Positions 46,914 through 56,589 of a stretch of 64,000 bases of DNA are shown here, piece after piece. Position 1 is the first letter of the stretch; each line of letters starts with the position of its first letter. The notes beneath the pieces were generated by a model. That model was not told where the DNA came from, ran no database searches, and saw only the letters and a program-made list of their open reading frames with translations. The position numbers were made by a program, and so were the translations under genes. Origin of the DNA: Antilocapra americana (Eukaryota > Chordata > Mammalia > Artiodactyla > Antilocapridae); assembly GCA_007570785.1 (NCBI GenBank), contig ML660201.1, positions 36,637,685 through 36,701,684 on the forward strand, in the 5' to 3' direction.

Positions 46914-47120
46914 CTATGTGCACTAGAGTGGCTAAAATTACAATGACAGTGACACGTGTTAGTGAAGATATGGAGAAATTGGAACCTTCATATATTTCCT
47001 GTAGGGCTATAAAATGATTCAGCCACTTTAGAAAACTGCTTGCTAATTCTCCCAAATGTTGAACACATAAAACCCATAATTCACTCCTAAGTATATATCC
47101 AAGAGAATTGAAAGCATGTA

Positions 47121-47236
47121 AAATGGCAACCCACTCCAGTACTCTTGCCTGGAAAATGCCATGGACAGAAGAGCCTGCCGGGCAACAATCCAAGGGGTCT
47201 CAAAAGAGTTGGACAGTTGAAGTGACCTAGCAACTA
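47121..47236 (+). mobile_element. Bov-tA/Bov-A fragment in L1
   Basis: Only the Bov-A body and tail are present: 'atggcaacccactccagtac', 'cttgcctggaaaatgcc', 'aaagagttggacagttgaag'. The tRNA head is missing. L1 text resumes on both sides, with a rough catgtaaaa/acataaaa repeat. Confidence 0.88.
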
Positions 47237-47759
47237 CATAAAACCTTATACTTGAATGTTCTTAGTAGCATTACTCATAATAGCCCCAAAGTAGAAACAA
47301 CACAAATATTCATCTATTGATAAAATGAATGGATAGACAAATGTTGTATTAATAGAATATTATTCAACCTTAGAAAGGAATGAAGTAGTGATATGTGCTA
47401 ACATCATGAATGAACCTTGAAAACAAGATGCAAACCCAAAGAAGCCAGTCAATGAGGTCCACTTACTGTATGGTTTCATTTATGTGAAATATGTGAAATG
47501 TCCAGAATACACAAATCCATTGACAGAAAGTAGGTTAGTGGTTACTATGGGGTGGGTGGATGGTTTAGGAGGAGATGGTGAATGGCTGCTAAATGGTCCA
47601 GGGTTTCCTTTGGGGATGATAAAATGTTATAAAATTGATTGTGATGAAGGTTGTATAACTCAATGAATATGCTAGAAACTAATGAACTGTATAATTTAAA
47701 AGGATGAATTTTATAGTATGTAAAATATATCTCAATAAAGCTATTTTTTAAAAGCACAT

Positions 47760-50025
47760 TAACAATAGAATAGAAAAGACAATTCATTTATTATGTCAGT
47801 ATGACAATGATTGGGCTTCCGTAGTGGCTCACCCTTTTGGTATAGCATGTTTTAGAAAAGTCCTAATGAAGAAAAAGTTAATTTATAGAAAATTTGTCAA
47901 ATGATTTTTGCCCTTAAGAAATGTAAATATTGTATCATAAAATTAGTTTTCTTTTTTAAAATGTCATTTTTCTAATGATCATGTTTAATGGTTGTGTGAC
48001 TTTTCATATTGTCACACCATGAGGTACTGATGCATAATCAGGAACTTCACTGGTAAGCTGCATTGTCTCCAGCCCACTCATTTCAGAAAGGAGGAAAGGT
48101 GATCACAGTGGGGTTGGAACCTGGGTTTCTTTTTCTCATGTCAGTGATTAGAGTCACGTGGGAACACACCATTGCCTTGACCCATTTCACATGCAGTTCT
48201 CAGGTGCACACCCATAGCATGAAATGATGCAAAATCATATTGGTCTTAGATATTTCTGGGGATGGGGTAAAAGATGTAAGTTTAATATGAAAGCTGCTTT
48301 TGATTCAGCAGACTAAACTTTTAGTATCAAGGAGAAAAGGGAGTAAATGGAGTGAGCAATCTGGTATTTTCTGTACTTTAGAGTGAAACCGAAAATGGGG
48401 AAAAAAGATATAATCAGAACTCACCACCATCCTATTTCAGCACAGCATGTAATTCTCAGTTCAAAAAAAGAGAAAGTCTTTTTTTTTTTTTTTTAAGAGA
48501 AAGCACTTTAAGATGATATCTCTATCAGCCATTTCCGTGAAAAGCAAGAGAAACTTTGACTCCCTCTGAGAAATGGCTGTGCAATTGTGAAGCAGCTAGA
48601 GAGCTTGGCTCAGGAGGCAGATTGGTCACTGACAGTGTGTGAATGAGCTGATCTGCATGAAACCTGAATAGTAAAGGAGAGCCCATGGGTTGAACTAGAG
48701 TACTCTTGGTGATGCAGATTTGCCATGCATGAAGCCCTGGGTAGCCAAGCGAGTTCTATGTCTGGGAGCTGGTTAAAAGCTTGGTAACCTGCTCGACTGC
48801 TTTTGAGAAGTGACATTGCCATTACAACCATCTGGCTCTTGCTTTGGGTCAGTCAACTGATGAAGCTACAAGTGACCTCCATTTCTGACTGAATATGGGG
48901 AACACAAAGCAAAGAACAGCATTTCTTGATTTTTTGTTTCTTTCTTCTTCTATTTTTTTTTTTTCCCCCAGAAACGGCAAAAAGGAACTTAAAGCCATGT
49001 CCAACTGATGGCTTCTGTGTTCTGTTTTTGAGATATGTTCTCACTGCTTTGGTAGAGTGGCTGAGAGAGAGTGACTTGGTATTGACATTCAGATGAACAT
49101 ATCAAATTCCTCTCTGGGCTGCCAAATTTCTTTATCTGATATTGTCACAACAAGCAGCTCAGAAGTATTTGTCTGTATCACTGTGGTCCTTTTATATTCT
49201 GACTGTTGAGTGAAAGGAGATAGACAACTAAGACTTCTTTTTGAAAAGAAGTCCATTATCAGGTTCTTTGAAGCTCTGAAGAGGGAGTACATTCGACTTG
49301 GATAAAGCCCCACAAAAGGTGGAAGGAAGCAAAGACAGCCTTATAAATTTCCCAGTGAACAAGCAGATCTATTGTTGTCTTTATTAAAATATGCCTCCGA
49401 GTCGGTGGTTCTGTTCTGAGTGATACCTCAGAGTTGACCTAAAAGCAATCACCGGGAACTTCACGTGTCTCTACAATAGCTTAGTTTGTCTTGGGAAAAA
49501 TAATAAGAGATCAGTTGTTATGCTGAGTGTGCTCAGTGTGTTGAACAAATTTATTCTCAAATTTTTAAAGTTAAAACTTTGGCAATTATATTAATAAAGA
49601 TAAGTAAGCTAGTTGACATCAACACATGCATTCTGTTTGTTCTTTGTGCATCTGTATACCTCCCAGGGAGGGCTGTGACCCAGATTTCATATGCATTCAA
49701 GACTTTCATTAGTTAAGAATGACATATACTTATCATTAGAGCTTACTAATTAAAGCAGAATGTGACATTTCAAAGTAATGATGCTCCCCGGTGTCTCAAT
49801 GTAAAATACTCCCTAGCCTATTTTTAATGACCTGGTATGCTATATATGTTAAAAATATTATTTTGTTATGATCTAACGTTTTCATTATTGTCACTGGTAG
49901 TGATGACCAGTGATGACAGGACGTTCTTCTAGATGAATAGGAAGGAGACTGATGAAATGAACCAAGGGCTTTGGGTTTGATCACAGTCACATCCTGGGTG
50001 CATCCCTGCATTCTTGCATTTGTTT
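47760..50025. other. Unique sequence, possible conserved blocks
   Basis: No coding exon is supported. T runs lie near 48479-48495 and 48953-48964. A 20-base SINE-head-like word at 47812-47832 is too short to call. 48500-48860 and 49080-49330 are repeat-free and reported as a finding. Confidence 0.45.
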
Positions 50026-50029
50026 AATA

Positions 50030-50135
50030 CTTTGATAGAGTGCATGATTTCTACCTGCCACCCTCTCTGCTAGAAGCTGGGGATACCTCAGTTACTAGCA
50101 CACAGATGGTTCCTGCCCTCTAGCTGCTTGCCCCC
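50030..50135 (-). repeat. L2 LINE fragment
   Basis: Antisense L2 text: 'tagaagctggggatacctcag', 'cacacagatggttcctgccctctagctgc'. Confidence 0.58.
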
Positions 50136-50245
50136 CTCCCTTTGATTGTGATCAGAGCTGTTCCTTCTATTTCCTCTTTTCCATCCTCATTAGCAGTAGA
50201 GGAAGACATATTTGGTGCTGGTTATTGATAGCTTATGGTGAATGG

Positions 50246-50830
50246 TGTCGGATTTGTGATCTGTGAAGAAGATTTAGCTTTGGGACCAGGGACCAGGCTT
50301 GATCACTCAAGAGCTTTTGTGCAGCAGAGTTTATTAAAGTGTGAAAAAGGACAGAGGAAGCTTCTGACATAGACATCAGAGGGGGACGGAGAGCGCCCCC
50401 TTGCTAGTCTAAGCAAGCGAGTTATATACTTTTAAAATTAGTTATTACAATAAATCCAAAGAATGTCTCAAGGTTGTAAAGATCTTACCAGACCCACTCC
50501 CATAATTTACATTTTAAGATAACAAAATTAGCCAGAAGGTTTTCAGGAAGGAGAAATTATCCTCAAGCAGGATACATTGTTGTTATATAATCCTTAGTAC
50601 AGAGTTTAAACTGAGTTGTTTGTTGTGTAATCATCAGTTCCAGTCTTAAAGGAAAAAAATGTTTTATGTGACTAAGACTAAGGAATGTAGAGAAAAAAAA
50701 AAAGACGTTTGTCCTTTCCTCCTCCTTGAGAATCCCAGTCCCCTATCTCCTCTTCAAGAGCCCCAGACCCCTTTCTCCTCCTTGGGGACCTTGGACTTCT
50801 TATCAACCTGCCTAGGAATTGACTCTCTCA
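50246..50830 (-). mobile_element. Solo ERV LTR, BTLTR1-like, minus strand
   Basis: The block starts TG and ends CA on the plus strand, as an LTR does. It contains 'gaagatttagctttgggacc', 'cacttt/agagtttattaaag' (AATAAA on the minus strand, near 50334), 'gacatcagagggggacggag' and a pyrimidine-rich end with repeated 'ctcctccttg/ctcctcttc' units. This matches the layout of a ruminant ERV LTR I recall as BTLTR1. No internal retroviral genes adjoin, so it is a solo LTR. No matching target duplication was found, so the ends may be off by a few bases. Confidence 0.7.
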
Positions 50831-51034
50831 TTGTACATATATATCCTCACTTGCTGTTGCAAACTTTTAGAGATTCTCAGTTGATAAGGATAGTGGAAAG
50901 AAGTATCTCCTTACTTACTCTGTACTTTTCCTCATATTTGTGTCTGGTTTGTCAGCTGAGTTTGTATCATATAAATTCGGTGACCCAGAACTATGGCTGC
51001 AGTTCCCGTTCTCTACCTGGTGTGCTGTTTTGTT

Positions 51035-51478
51035 TTTTAAGCTTTTTATTTTGTATTGGGGTATACCCCATCAACAAACAGTGTTGTAGTAGTTTCAGGT
51101 AAACAGCTAAGGGACTCAACCATATGTATACATGTATCCATTCTCACCCCCCCCAACTCCCCTCCCATCCAGCCGACCACATAACACTGAGCAGAGTTCC
51201 ATGTGCTGTACAGGAACCTTGTTGGTTATCCGTTTTAAATATAGGATTGTGTGCATGTCCATCCCAAACTCCTTAACTATTACTTCCCCCATCCTTCCCC
51301 CGACAACCGTAAGTTTGTCTTCTAAGTCTGTGAGTCTCTTTCTGTTTTGTAAGTAAGTTCATTTGTATCATTTATTTTTAGATTTCACATATAAGTGATA
51401 TTATATATTTGTCTTGTGGTGTCTGACTTACTTCACTCGGTATGGCTCTCTCTAGGTCCACCCATATTGCTACAAATT
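51035..51478 (-). mobile_element. L1 3' end, antisense
   Basis: Antisense L1 3' UTR and ORF2 end: 'tttgtattggggtatacccc', 'actcaaccatatgtatacatg', 'ataacactgagcagagttcc', 'gacttacttcactcggtatg'. Truncated at about 51478. Confidence 0.92.
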
Positions 51479-51737
51479 CTGCCTGGCATACTGTTGATGC
51501 TCATTTTCTTCCTTCACTCTCCCTCATATCCTGCTAAGTAATAATAGCACTGAACTAGATGGTTCCAGTGATTACGCTGTGAATCAGTAATACTCTCCAA
51601 TGTCGGTGGGATTTGTATTTGGGGCAATGATTGTGAAAATTTGCTAACTAAACCAGCTGTCATGGGCTATAATAATATAAAGGGAGGAGAGTCACCTTAC
51701 ATTAAGATTTATTTATTTATTATGGCTTTTACCCTAG

Positions 51738-51931
51738 TGGAGGGCTTCCCTGGTGGCTCAGCTAGTAAAGAAGCTACCTGCAATGCAGGAGACCTGGGCT
51801 CGATCCCTGGGTTGGGAAGATCCCCCGGAGAAGGAAAAGGCTACCCACTCCAGTATTCTGGCCTGGAGAATTCCACCAACTGTATAGTTCATGAGGTTGC
51901 AAAGAGTCGGGCATGACTGAGCAACTTTCAC
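51738..51931 (+). mobile_element. Bov-tA SINE with 9-base target duplication
   Basis: Sense Bov-tA with 'gggcttccctggtggctcag', B box 'gggctcgatccc' and tail 'gggcatgactgagcaac'. Flanks ttaccctag lie at 51729-51737 and 51932-51940. Confidence 0.95.
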
Positions 51932-52314
51932 TTACCCTAGGGGCAGCCAAGAAGTGGCAGATTCCTCAGCCCTCATTCCAAACTCTGGGAAGAGAAGAAG
52001 CATGTTCTTTCTCTGTTAACAGAAACATTGTAGGGTCTCTCAAGAGAAAATCAGTCTTTGAACATGGAAAAACAGTGTGAAGAGCTTCCAAACAAAAGCA
52101 GGAAAGAGAAAGAGGAGGAGTTTGTTTTGTGCTAAATTTGCCCATTTCTCATCTACTCATTTTCCTGGTAGTAAAAGCATCATCTTCATTGGTGGTGGTC
52201 TTGCTGTCATCACCACCATCATTATCATCATCATAGCTGTTGTTTATTAAGCATAGAACTTGCATCTCATAGGTGCCACTAATATTCAAATTTTATGGAT
52301 GACCAAACCTTTTA

Positions 52315-52540
52315 TAGGGCTTCCCAGGTGGTGCTAGTGATAAAGAACCTGCCTGCCATTGCAGGAGACATAAGAGACTTAGCTTTGATCCCTGGGTCGG
52401 GAAGATCCTCTGGAGGAGGTCATGGCAACCTACTCCAGTATTCTTGCCTGGAGAATCCCATGGACAGACCAGCCTAGCAGGCTATAGTTCATGGAATCTC
52501 AAAGAATCAGACATGACTGAAGTGATTTAGCACATAAGCA
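52315..52540 (+). mobile_element. Bov-tA SINE
   Basis: Sense Bov-tA with a few extra bases in the head ('gggcttcccaggtggtgctag' and 'gacataagagacttagctttgatccc'). Flanks caaacc[t/a]ttta lie at 52304-52314 and 52541-52551. Confidence 0.93.
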
Positions 52541-52551
52541 CAAACCATTTA

Positions 52552-52740
52552 GAGCAATGATCCTCAACCTTTTCGGCACAGCGGGATTGGTTTCGTAAAA
52601 TACAGTTTCTCCATGGACTGGCGGAGGTGTGGGTTGGTTTCGGTATGATTCAAGCGCATTACATTTATTGTGCACTTTATTTCTGTTATTATTACATCAG
52701 CTCCACCTCAGATCATCAAGCATTAGCTCTTGGCGGCTGG
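52552..52740 (+). mobile_element. hAT-type DNA transposon fossil, partial
   Basis: 'gcaatgatcctcaaccttttcggcac', 'gggattggtttcgtaaaat', 'ctccatggactggcgg', 'tcaagcgcattacatttattg' and 'atcatcaagcattagctc' match a well-known non-autonomous mammalian transposon. The right half is lost by internal deletion. The family name is not asserted. Confidence 0.7.
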
Positions 52741-52892
52741 GAATCCCTTATTTACAGTGTTCAGGTAACTTGGCCAAAGCCCCAGAACTGGTAAATGATA
52801 TAGTCAGGACTCCCTGCCCCCAGGGCTATCTGACCCCAGACTATTCTTGACCACTGCCCTCTACCACCTTTCATTGTCTTTCTTTTTTTATT

Positions 52893-53052
52893 GGAACAGA
52901 GAAAAATTATTTATTTATTTATTTTCTTTACTTTATTGTGTTGGTTTTGGCATACCTTGACATGAATCTGCCATGGGTATACATATGTTCTCCTTCCAGA
53001 ACCCCCCTCCCTCCTCCCTTCCAATTCCCTCTCCCTGGGTCATCCCAGTAAT
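52893..53052 (-). mobile_element. Short ruminant L1 3' end
   Basis: Antisense L1 3' UTR: '(attt)n', 'tggttttggcataccttgac', 'atgaatctgccatgggtata', 'agaacccccctccctcc', 'gggtcatcccagta'. About 160 bases. Confidence 0.9.
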
Positions 53053-53339
53053 CTTTTTTATACCCTTTCTTGTACAAACAGCTGGTATGGATCTTTAACC
53101 TCAGAGATGAAGATGAGTCAAACACCTTTCATTTCTGAATTAACACTGTCAATTTCTCAGTCTTTTTTTCAGATGAATTTCCTAAAAGCAAATTGCAGGC
53201 CTTCCAATGATTATGCTCAGTGATGGTGACTGATTTGGGACTGGTCTTGTTATTTAAATCCTCTCACTCCCTCTCCCCATTAGTAACCACAAGTTTGTGT
53301 TCTAATGTTGGTGAGTCTGTGTCTGTTTTGTTTATGTGT

Positions 53340-53550
53340 GTAAGTGTTAGTTACTCAGTTGTCCCCTACTTTGAGATCCCGTGAACTGTACCTCACCAGG
53401 CTCCTCTGTCCATGGCATTTCCCAGGCAAGAATACTAGAGTGGGTTGCCATTTCCTACTCCAGGGGGTCTTCCAGATCCAGAGATTGAACCTCTGGGTCT
53501 CCTGCATTGCAAGCAGATTCTTTACTGTCTGAGCCACCAATGAAGCTCCA
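53340..53550 (-). mobile_element. Bov-tA SINE
   Basis: Antisense Bov-tA from 'gttagttactcagttgtccc' to 'ttactgtctgagccacc'. Complete in both tail and head. Confidence 0.92.
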
Positions 53551-53557
53551 TATACTG

Positions 53558-53697
53558 GGACTCAATTCCTTGAATTGTAAAATGGGGGTGAGTAACAGAA
53601 GTACCTCATCGCTATGAGGGTTACCTGAAAGAATGCTGATTAAGCACCTAGCATAGTGTCTGGTATGCAGGAAGTGTTAAATATATGTGATGATGAT
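53558..53697 (+). repeat. MIR SINE
   Basis: Sense MIR 3' half: 'gaattgtaaaatgggggtgag', 'agtacctcatcgctatgagggtt', 'gcacctagcatagtgtctgg', 'ggaagtgttaaatatatgtg'. Confidence 0.75.
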
Positions 53698-53939
53698 AGA
53701 GATCATGGTGGTGAAAGAAGTATGTTACACTTCTTCATTTCTTCAAGTGAAATCTTACACAGAAGCTCAATATATGAATATATGAATCTGATTAACTGTT
53801 CTGTTTGAGTGGGCACAGAGCTTATCTTACTCGGCACTCCCACAGAAAACAGGTGCTCAAATGTGTCCACACAGATAGCTCAGAAATGATGATTCTTGGT
53901 TTGAAATTAGGGAAAAGAAGCAACAGCAGGCTGTGGAAG

Positions 53940-54120
53940 GGTAGAGAAAGCACCATGGGCAAGGTGCTAGCCAATTTGGATTTGGTTAGGGCTCTGCTGC
54001 TTTTAGCTCACAAGACCTTAGACACTGTTTTTCTCTTTTTGAGCCTCAGTTTCCTCTTCTGTGAAGTGATGATAGCAATACCCACTCACTGGGGTTGTTT
54101 TCAGAACTGCTGAGATAATG
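53940..54120 (+). repeat. MIR SINE
   Basis: Sense MIR: 'ggctctgctgcttttagct', 'cacaagaccttagacactg', 'gagcctcagtttcctcttctgtgaag', 'ctcactggggttgtt'. Confidence 0.75.
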
Positions 54121-54124
54121 AATT

Positions 54125-55060
54125 TTGAATGGACTTTGAAGATGTACTGGCCTACAAGCTTTGGTTTTTGTTGTGCAGATTGTACTAGGATAAAAATAAG
54201 TTTGATATAGAGTTGCAAATGGGACTGTATTTATGGGCTGTGTTAGAGCCCAAGGCTTTCTTTTGATGTTAAAGATGCAACTCACTAGCTGACCTCATTT
54301 ACTTAAAAATTCAGAGCGGCAGCATAACACTTTGAAGCCCAATGGTTAATTTTCTTTAGCGATCTTTCCTCTTTTGGTTATTGGATGCTGTGCTTATGTT
54401 CTTTAAACCCTGGCAGTGAGGAGGAACCCCTTGTGTGACAATGGATTTAGTGGGGGTATAAATCTACCTAACTTAGCAGCTGGATGGGAGCTGATGAGGG
54501 CTGGCCCCAGAGCCCAGCCACATTAGCCAAGTTAGAAGGATGTGCCGACTTCAACTTCCAGCCATGAGGCCCAGCAGCAAACTGCAGGGAAGCAATAGCA
54601 GCCCATGGTGTGGCCTGCTGGGCTACCGTCATTCCTGTCAGTGTCACCATCGTTGCCATTAAGCCATTATTAAGTGCCGGCCTGTGGGGCTCCCTTAGGT
54701 GCCATCATAGGCAGATAGGCAGCTGTGTCTTTTAAATAAGAGCCTGACCATGAGGTGAAGGGGCCCAGCTGTAATCCAAGGCAGGCCCACAAGCGTGGCT
54801 GTAGTAGGCATTTGTTTGTGGTGTCAGCTTAATCCATACGGCTTCTTTCTTTGAGAATGGCTCCCAACTCTCACCTTCAAGTGTGGCCCTGGTGGTCGTG
54901 TCTGTACTGTGTAACTTGGCTCCCGTGGCCATGCCTGAGTGATGCGCAGCTGACTGAAGCAAGGCCAGTCAGATTGGCATTCCCAGAAGTTGGACATGGG
55001 ACTAAGACCTACGTGTAGGTAGATGGGGTAGATAGGTACACTTGGAACCTGTGGTTAATT
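54125..55060. other. Repeat-free sequence, candidate conserved element
   Basis: No repeat text is recognisable over most of this stretch, and GC is higher than in neighbouring DNA. Frames at 54468-54659 and 54732-54962 (minus) have no known domain. Described further as a finding. Confidence 0.45.
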
Positions 55061-55064
55061 CAGT

Positions 55065-55240
55065 ATTCCTTGTAACAGTTCTCTGTGGTAGATCCTTTCT
55101 CATTTCCATTTTATAGAAGAGGAAACTGAGTCATAGAGAGGTTAAGTAATTTACCCAAGTTCATATACTTAGGTAGTGGCAGAGCCAGGTTTGAACCCAG
55201 GTAACATGAACTCATGCCTGTAACCACTATGAGACTATCT
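55065..55240 (-). repeat. MIR SINE
   Basis: Well-kept antisense MIR: 'cattttatagaagaggaaactgag', 'agagaggttaagtaatttaccc', 'ggcagagccaggtttgaaccc', 'taaccactatgagactat'. Confidence 0.9.
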
Positions 55241-55247
55241 CTCTGAA

Positions 55248-55562
55248 GATGACTGGATAAAGAAGATGTGGTATACACACAATGAAATATCATTCAGCCA
55301 TAAAAAATCATGAAATAATGTTATTTGTAGCAACATGGATAGACCTAGAGATTATCATAGTAACTGAAGTAAATCAGACAAAGACAAGTATCATACGATA
55401 TCACTTTTATGTGGAATCTTAAAAAATGTTATAAGTGAGATTATTTATGAAACAGACATAAAAACAAACCCATGATTACCAGTTGGGGGATAGCAGGGGC
55501 CAGGAGGGAGAGAAATCAGGAGTTTGGGATTAACATATACATTACTATACTTAGTGACCATG
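55248..55562 (+). mobile_element. L1 3' region, sense
   Basis: Sense L1: 'tggataaagaagatgtggta', 'cattcagccataaaaaatca', 'caacatggatagacctagag', 'tatcatacgatatcactttt', 'accagttgggggatagcagg'. Abuts an opposed L1 3' end. Confidence 0.9.
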
Positions 55563-55564
55563 AT

Positions 55565-55912
55565 TACTTTTTTTAAAAAAAAACTTTTAATTTTGTATTA
55601 GGTTATAGCTGATTAACAAATGATGTCATGGTTGTTTCAGATGGATACCGAAGAGACTCAGCCATAGATATACATGTATCCATTCTCCTGCAAGCTCCTG
55701 TCCCATCCAGGCTGCCACATGACAGTGAGCTGAGCTTCCTGTGCTATACAGTAGATCCTTGTTGGTTATCCATTTTAAATACAGTGGTAGGTACGTGTGG
55801 ATCCCAAGCCCCCTAACTGTCCCTTCCCCCCATCCTTTGTTTCTGTTTTGTAAGTAAGTTCATTTGTATCATCTCATTTTAGATTCCACATATAAGGGAT
55901 GTCATACAATAA
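55565..55912 (-). mobile_element. L1 3' end, antisense
   Basis: Antisense L1 3' UTR from poly-A complement to 'ccacatataagggatgtcat'. It overlaps in consensus position with the sense piece at 55248-55562, so the two form an inverted pair. Confidence 0.9.
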
Positions 55913-56094
55913 GTGGAGGCGATTTTTACCATCAAACTTTGAAAAGTATCCCTGTGTCTATATAAGTAAATTCCCCTTTTTGTGCACAGAGTAGTTCCAA
56001 TGGATATTTATTCTTTGACACCAAAAGGGCATTGACTAGATGACCACACTGTCACAGTCTGTTAAAACATACCATAGGTCATTCACTGGTCTCT

Positions 56095-56580
56095 GTGGCC
56101 CCAGGTGGCTTTATATTATCTCTAGGTAGGGTCCAGACTAGTAGAGAAAGGCAAGTAAACCAGTAATTGGAGTATAAGGTGACAAGCTCTCAGAGAGATG
56201 TAAGCCTAAGCTGCTTTAGAAACTCAGAAGTGTGGCAAGATTAGGCCATGAGGAATCAGGCTTTGAGAATCTGCCTTCTCAAAGAGGTTGAGCTGTTTTT
56301 GAAGAGTAGGATTTAGTTATATGAAGAAGATTGGGAGGAAGGGTGTTCCAGGTAGTAAATGGTATATGAAAAAGAAAAGTGAAACCTATGATACATTTTG
56401 GAAAGGACAAGCAGTTAAGTGTGATGAAGATGAAGGAAGGAAGAGGAGTTGGACATGCAACTGGAGTTCTTGGCTGGACCAGATCCTGCAAGGTCTCCAG
56501 TGATAAGCTGCAGAGTTCGAACCGTATTCTATAAGCTAACAGTTCATTCACTCCTGGATTTCTTCCCTCCCTCCAACATG
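56095..56580 (-). repeat. L2 LINE, antisense
   Basis: Antisense L2 order: 'gtagagaaaggcaagtaaacc', 'gagaatctgccttctcaaag', 'gggaggaagggtgttccagg', 'ggctggaccagatcctgcaagg', and the end near 'ctgcagagttcgaacc'. No frame survives. Confidence 0.65.
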
Positions 56581-56589
56581 AAAACACGT

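Larger units (their letters stand above)
44990..47755 (+). mobile_element. Decayed L1, sense, split by BovB and a SINE
   Basis: Sense L1 ORF2 and 3' text: 44990-46171 ('gacaagatacaagatcagtataca', 'acaatcacatttaaatatagc', 'gatcctagaattcatgtgg', 'aacaggggctttcaatgag'), 46925-47118 ('gtgttagtgaagatatggag', 'agtatatatccaagagaattg') and 47240-47755 ('cagtcaatgaggtccacttactg', terminal 'tatatctcaataaagct' plus A run). Interruptions are the BovB 46183-46913 and a Bov-tA fragment at about 47121-47236. Stops are frequent, so there is no coding capacity. Confidence 0.85.
52190..52868 (-). repeat. MIR SINE split by two later insertions
   Basis: Antisense MIR text lies at 52205-52302 ('catcatcatagctgttgtttattaagc', 'attttatggatgacc') and at about 52750-52868 ('caggtaacttggccaaagccc', 'ggctatctgaccccag'). 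Between them stand a Bov-tA (52315-52540) and a hAT fossil (about 52552-52740). Confidence 0.65.

Noticed and set aside
46330..47193. Minus-strand open frame of 287 residues as one protein
   Set aside because: Only the part below about 46913 is BovB. The rest runs by chance through L1 and a Bov-tA SINE.
47812..47832. SINE head-like word 'tgggcttccgtagtggctca'
   Set aside because: Only about 20 bases without body or tail. Too short to call an insertion.
50659..51102. Plus-strand open frame of 147 residues
   Set aside because: It lies across an antisense LTR end and an antisense L1 3' end. No family match.
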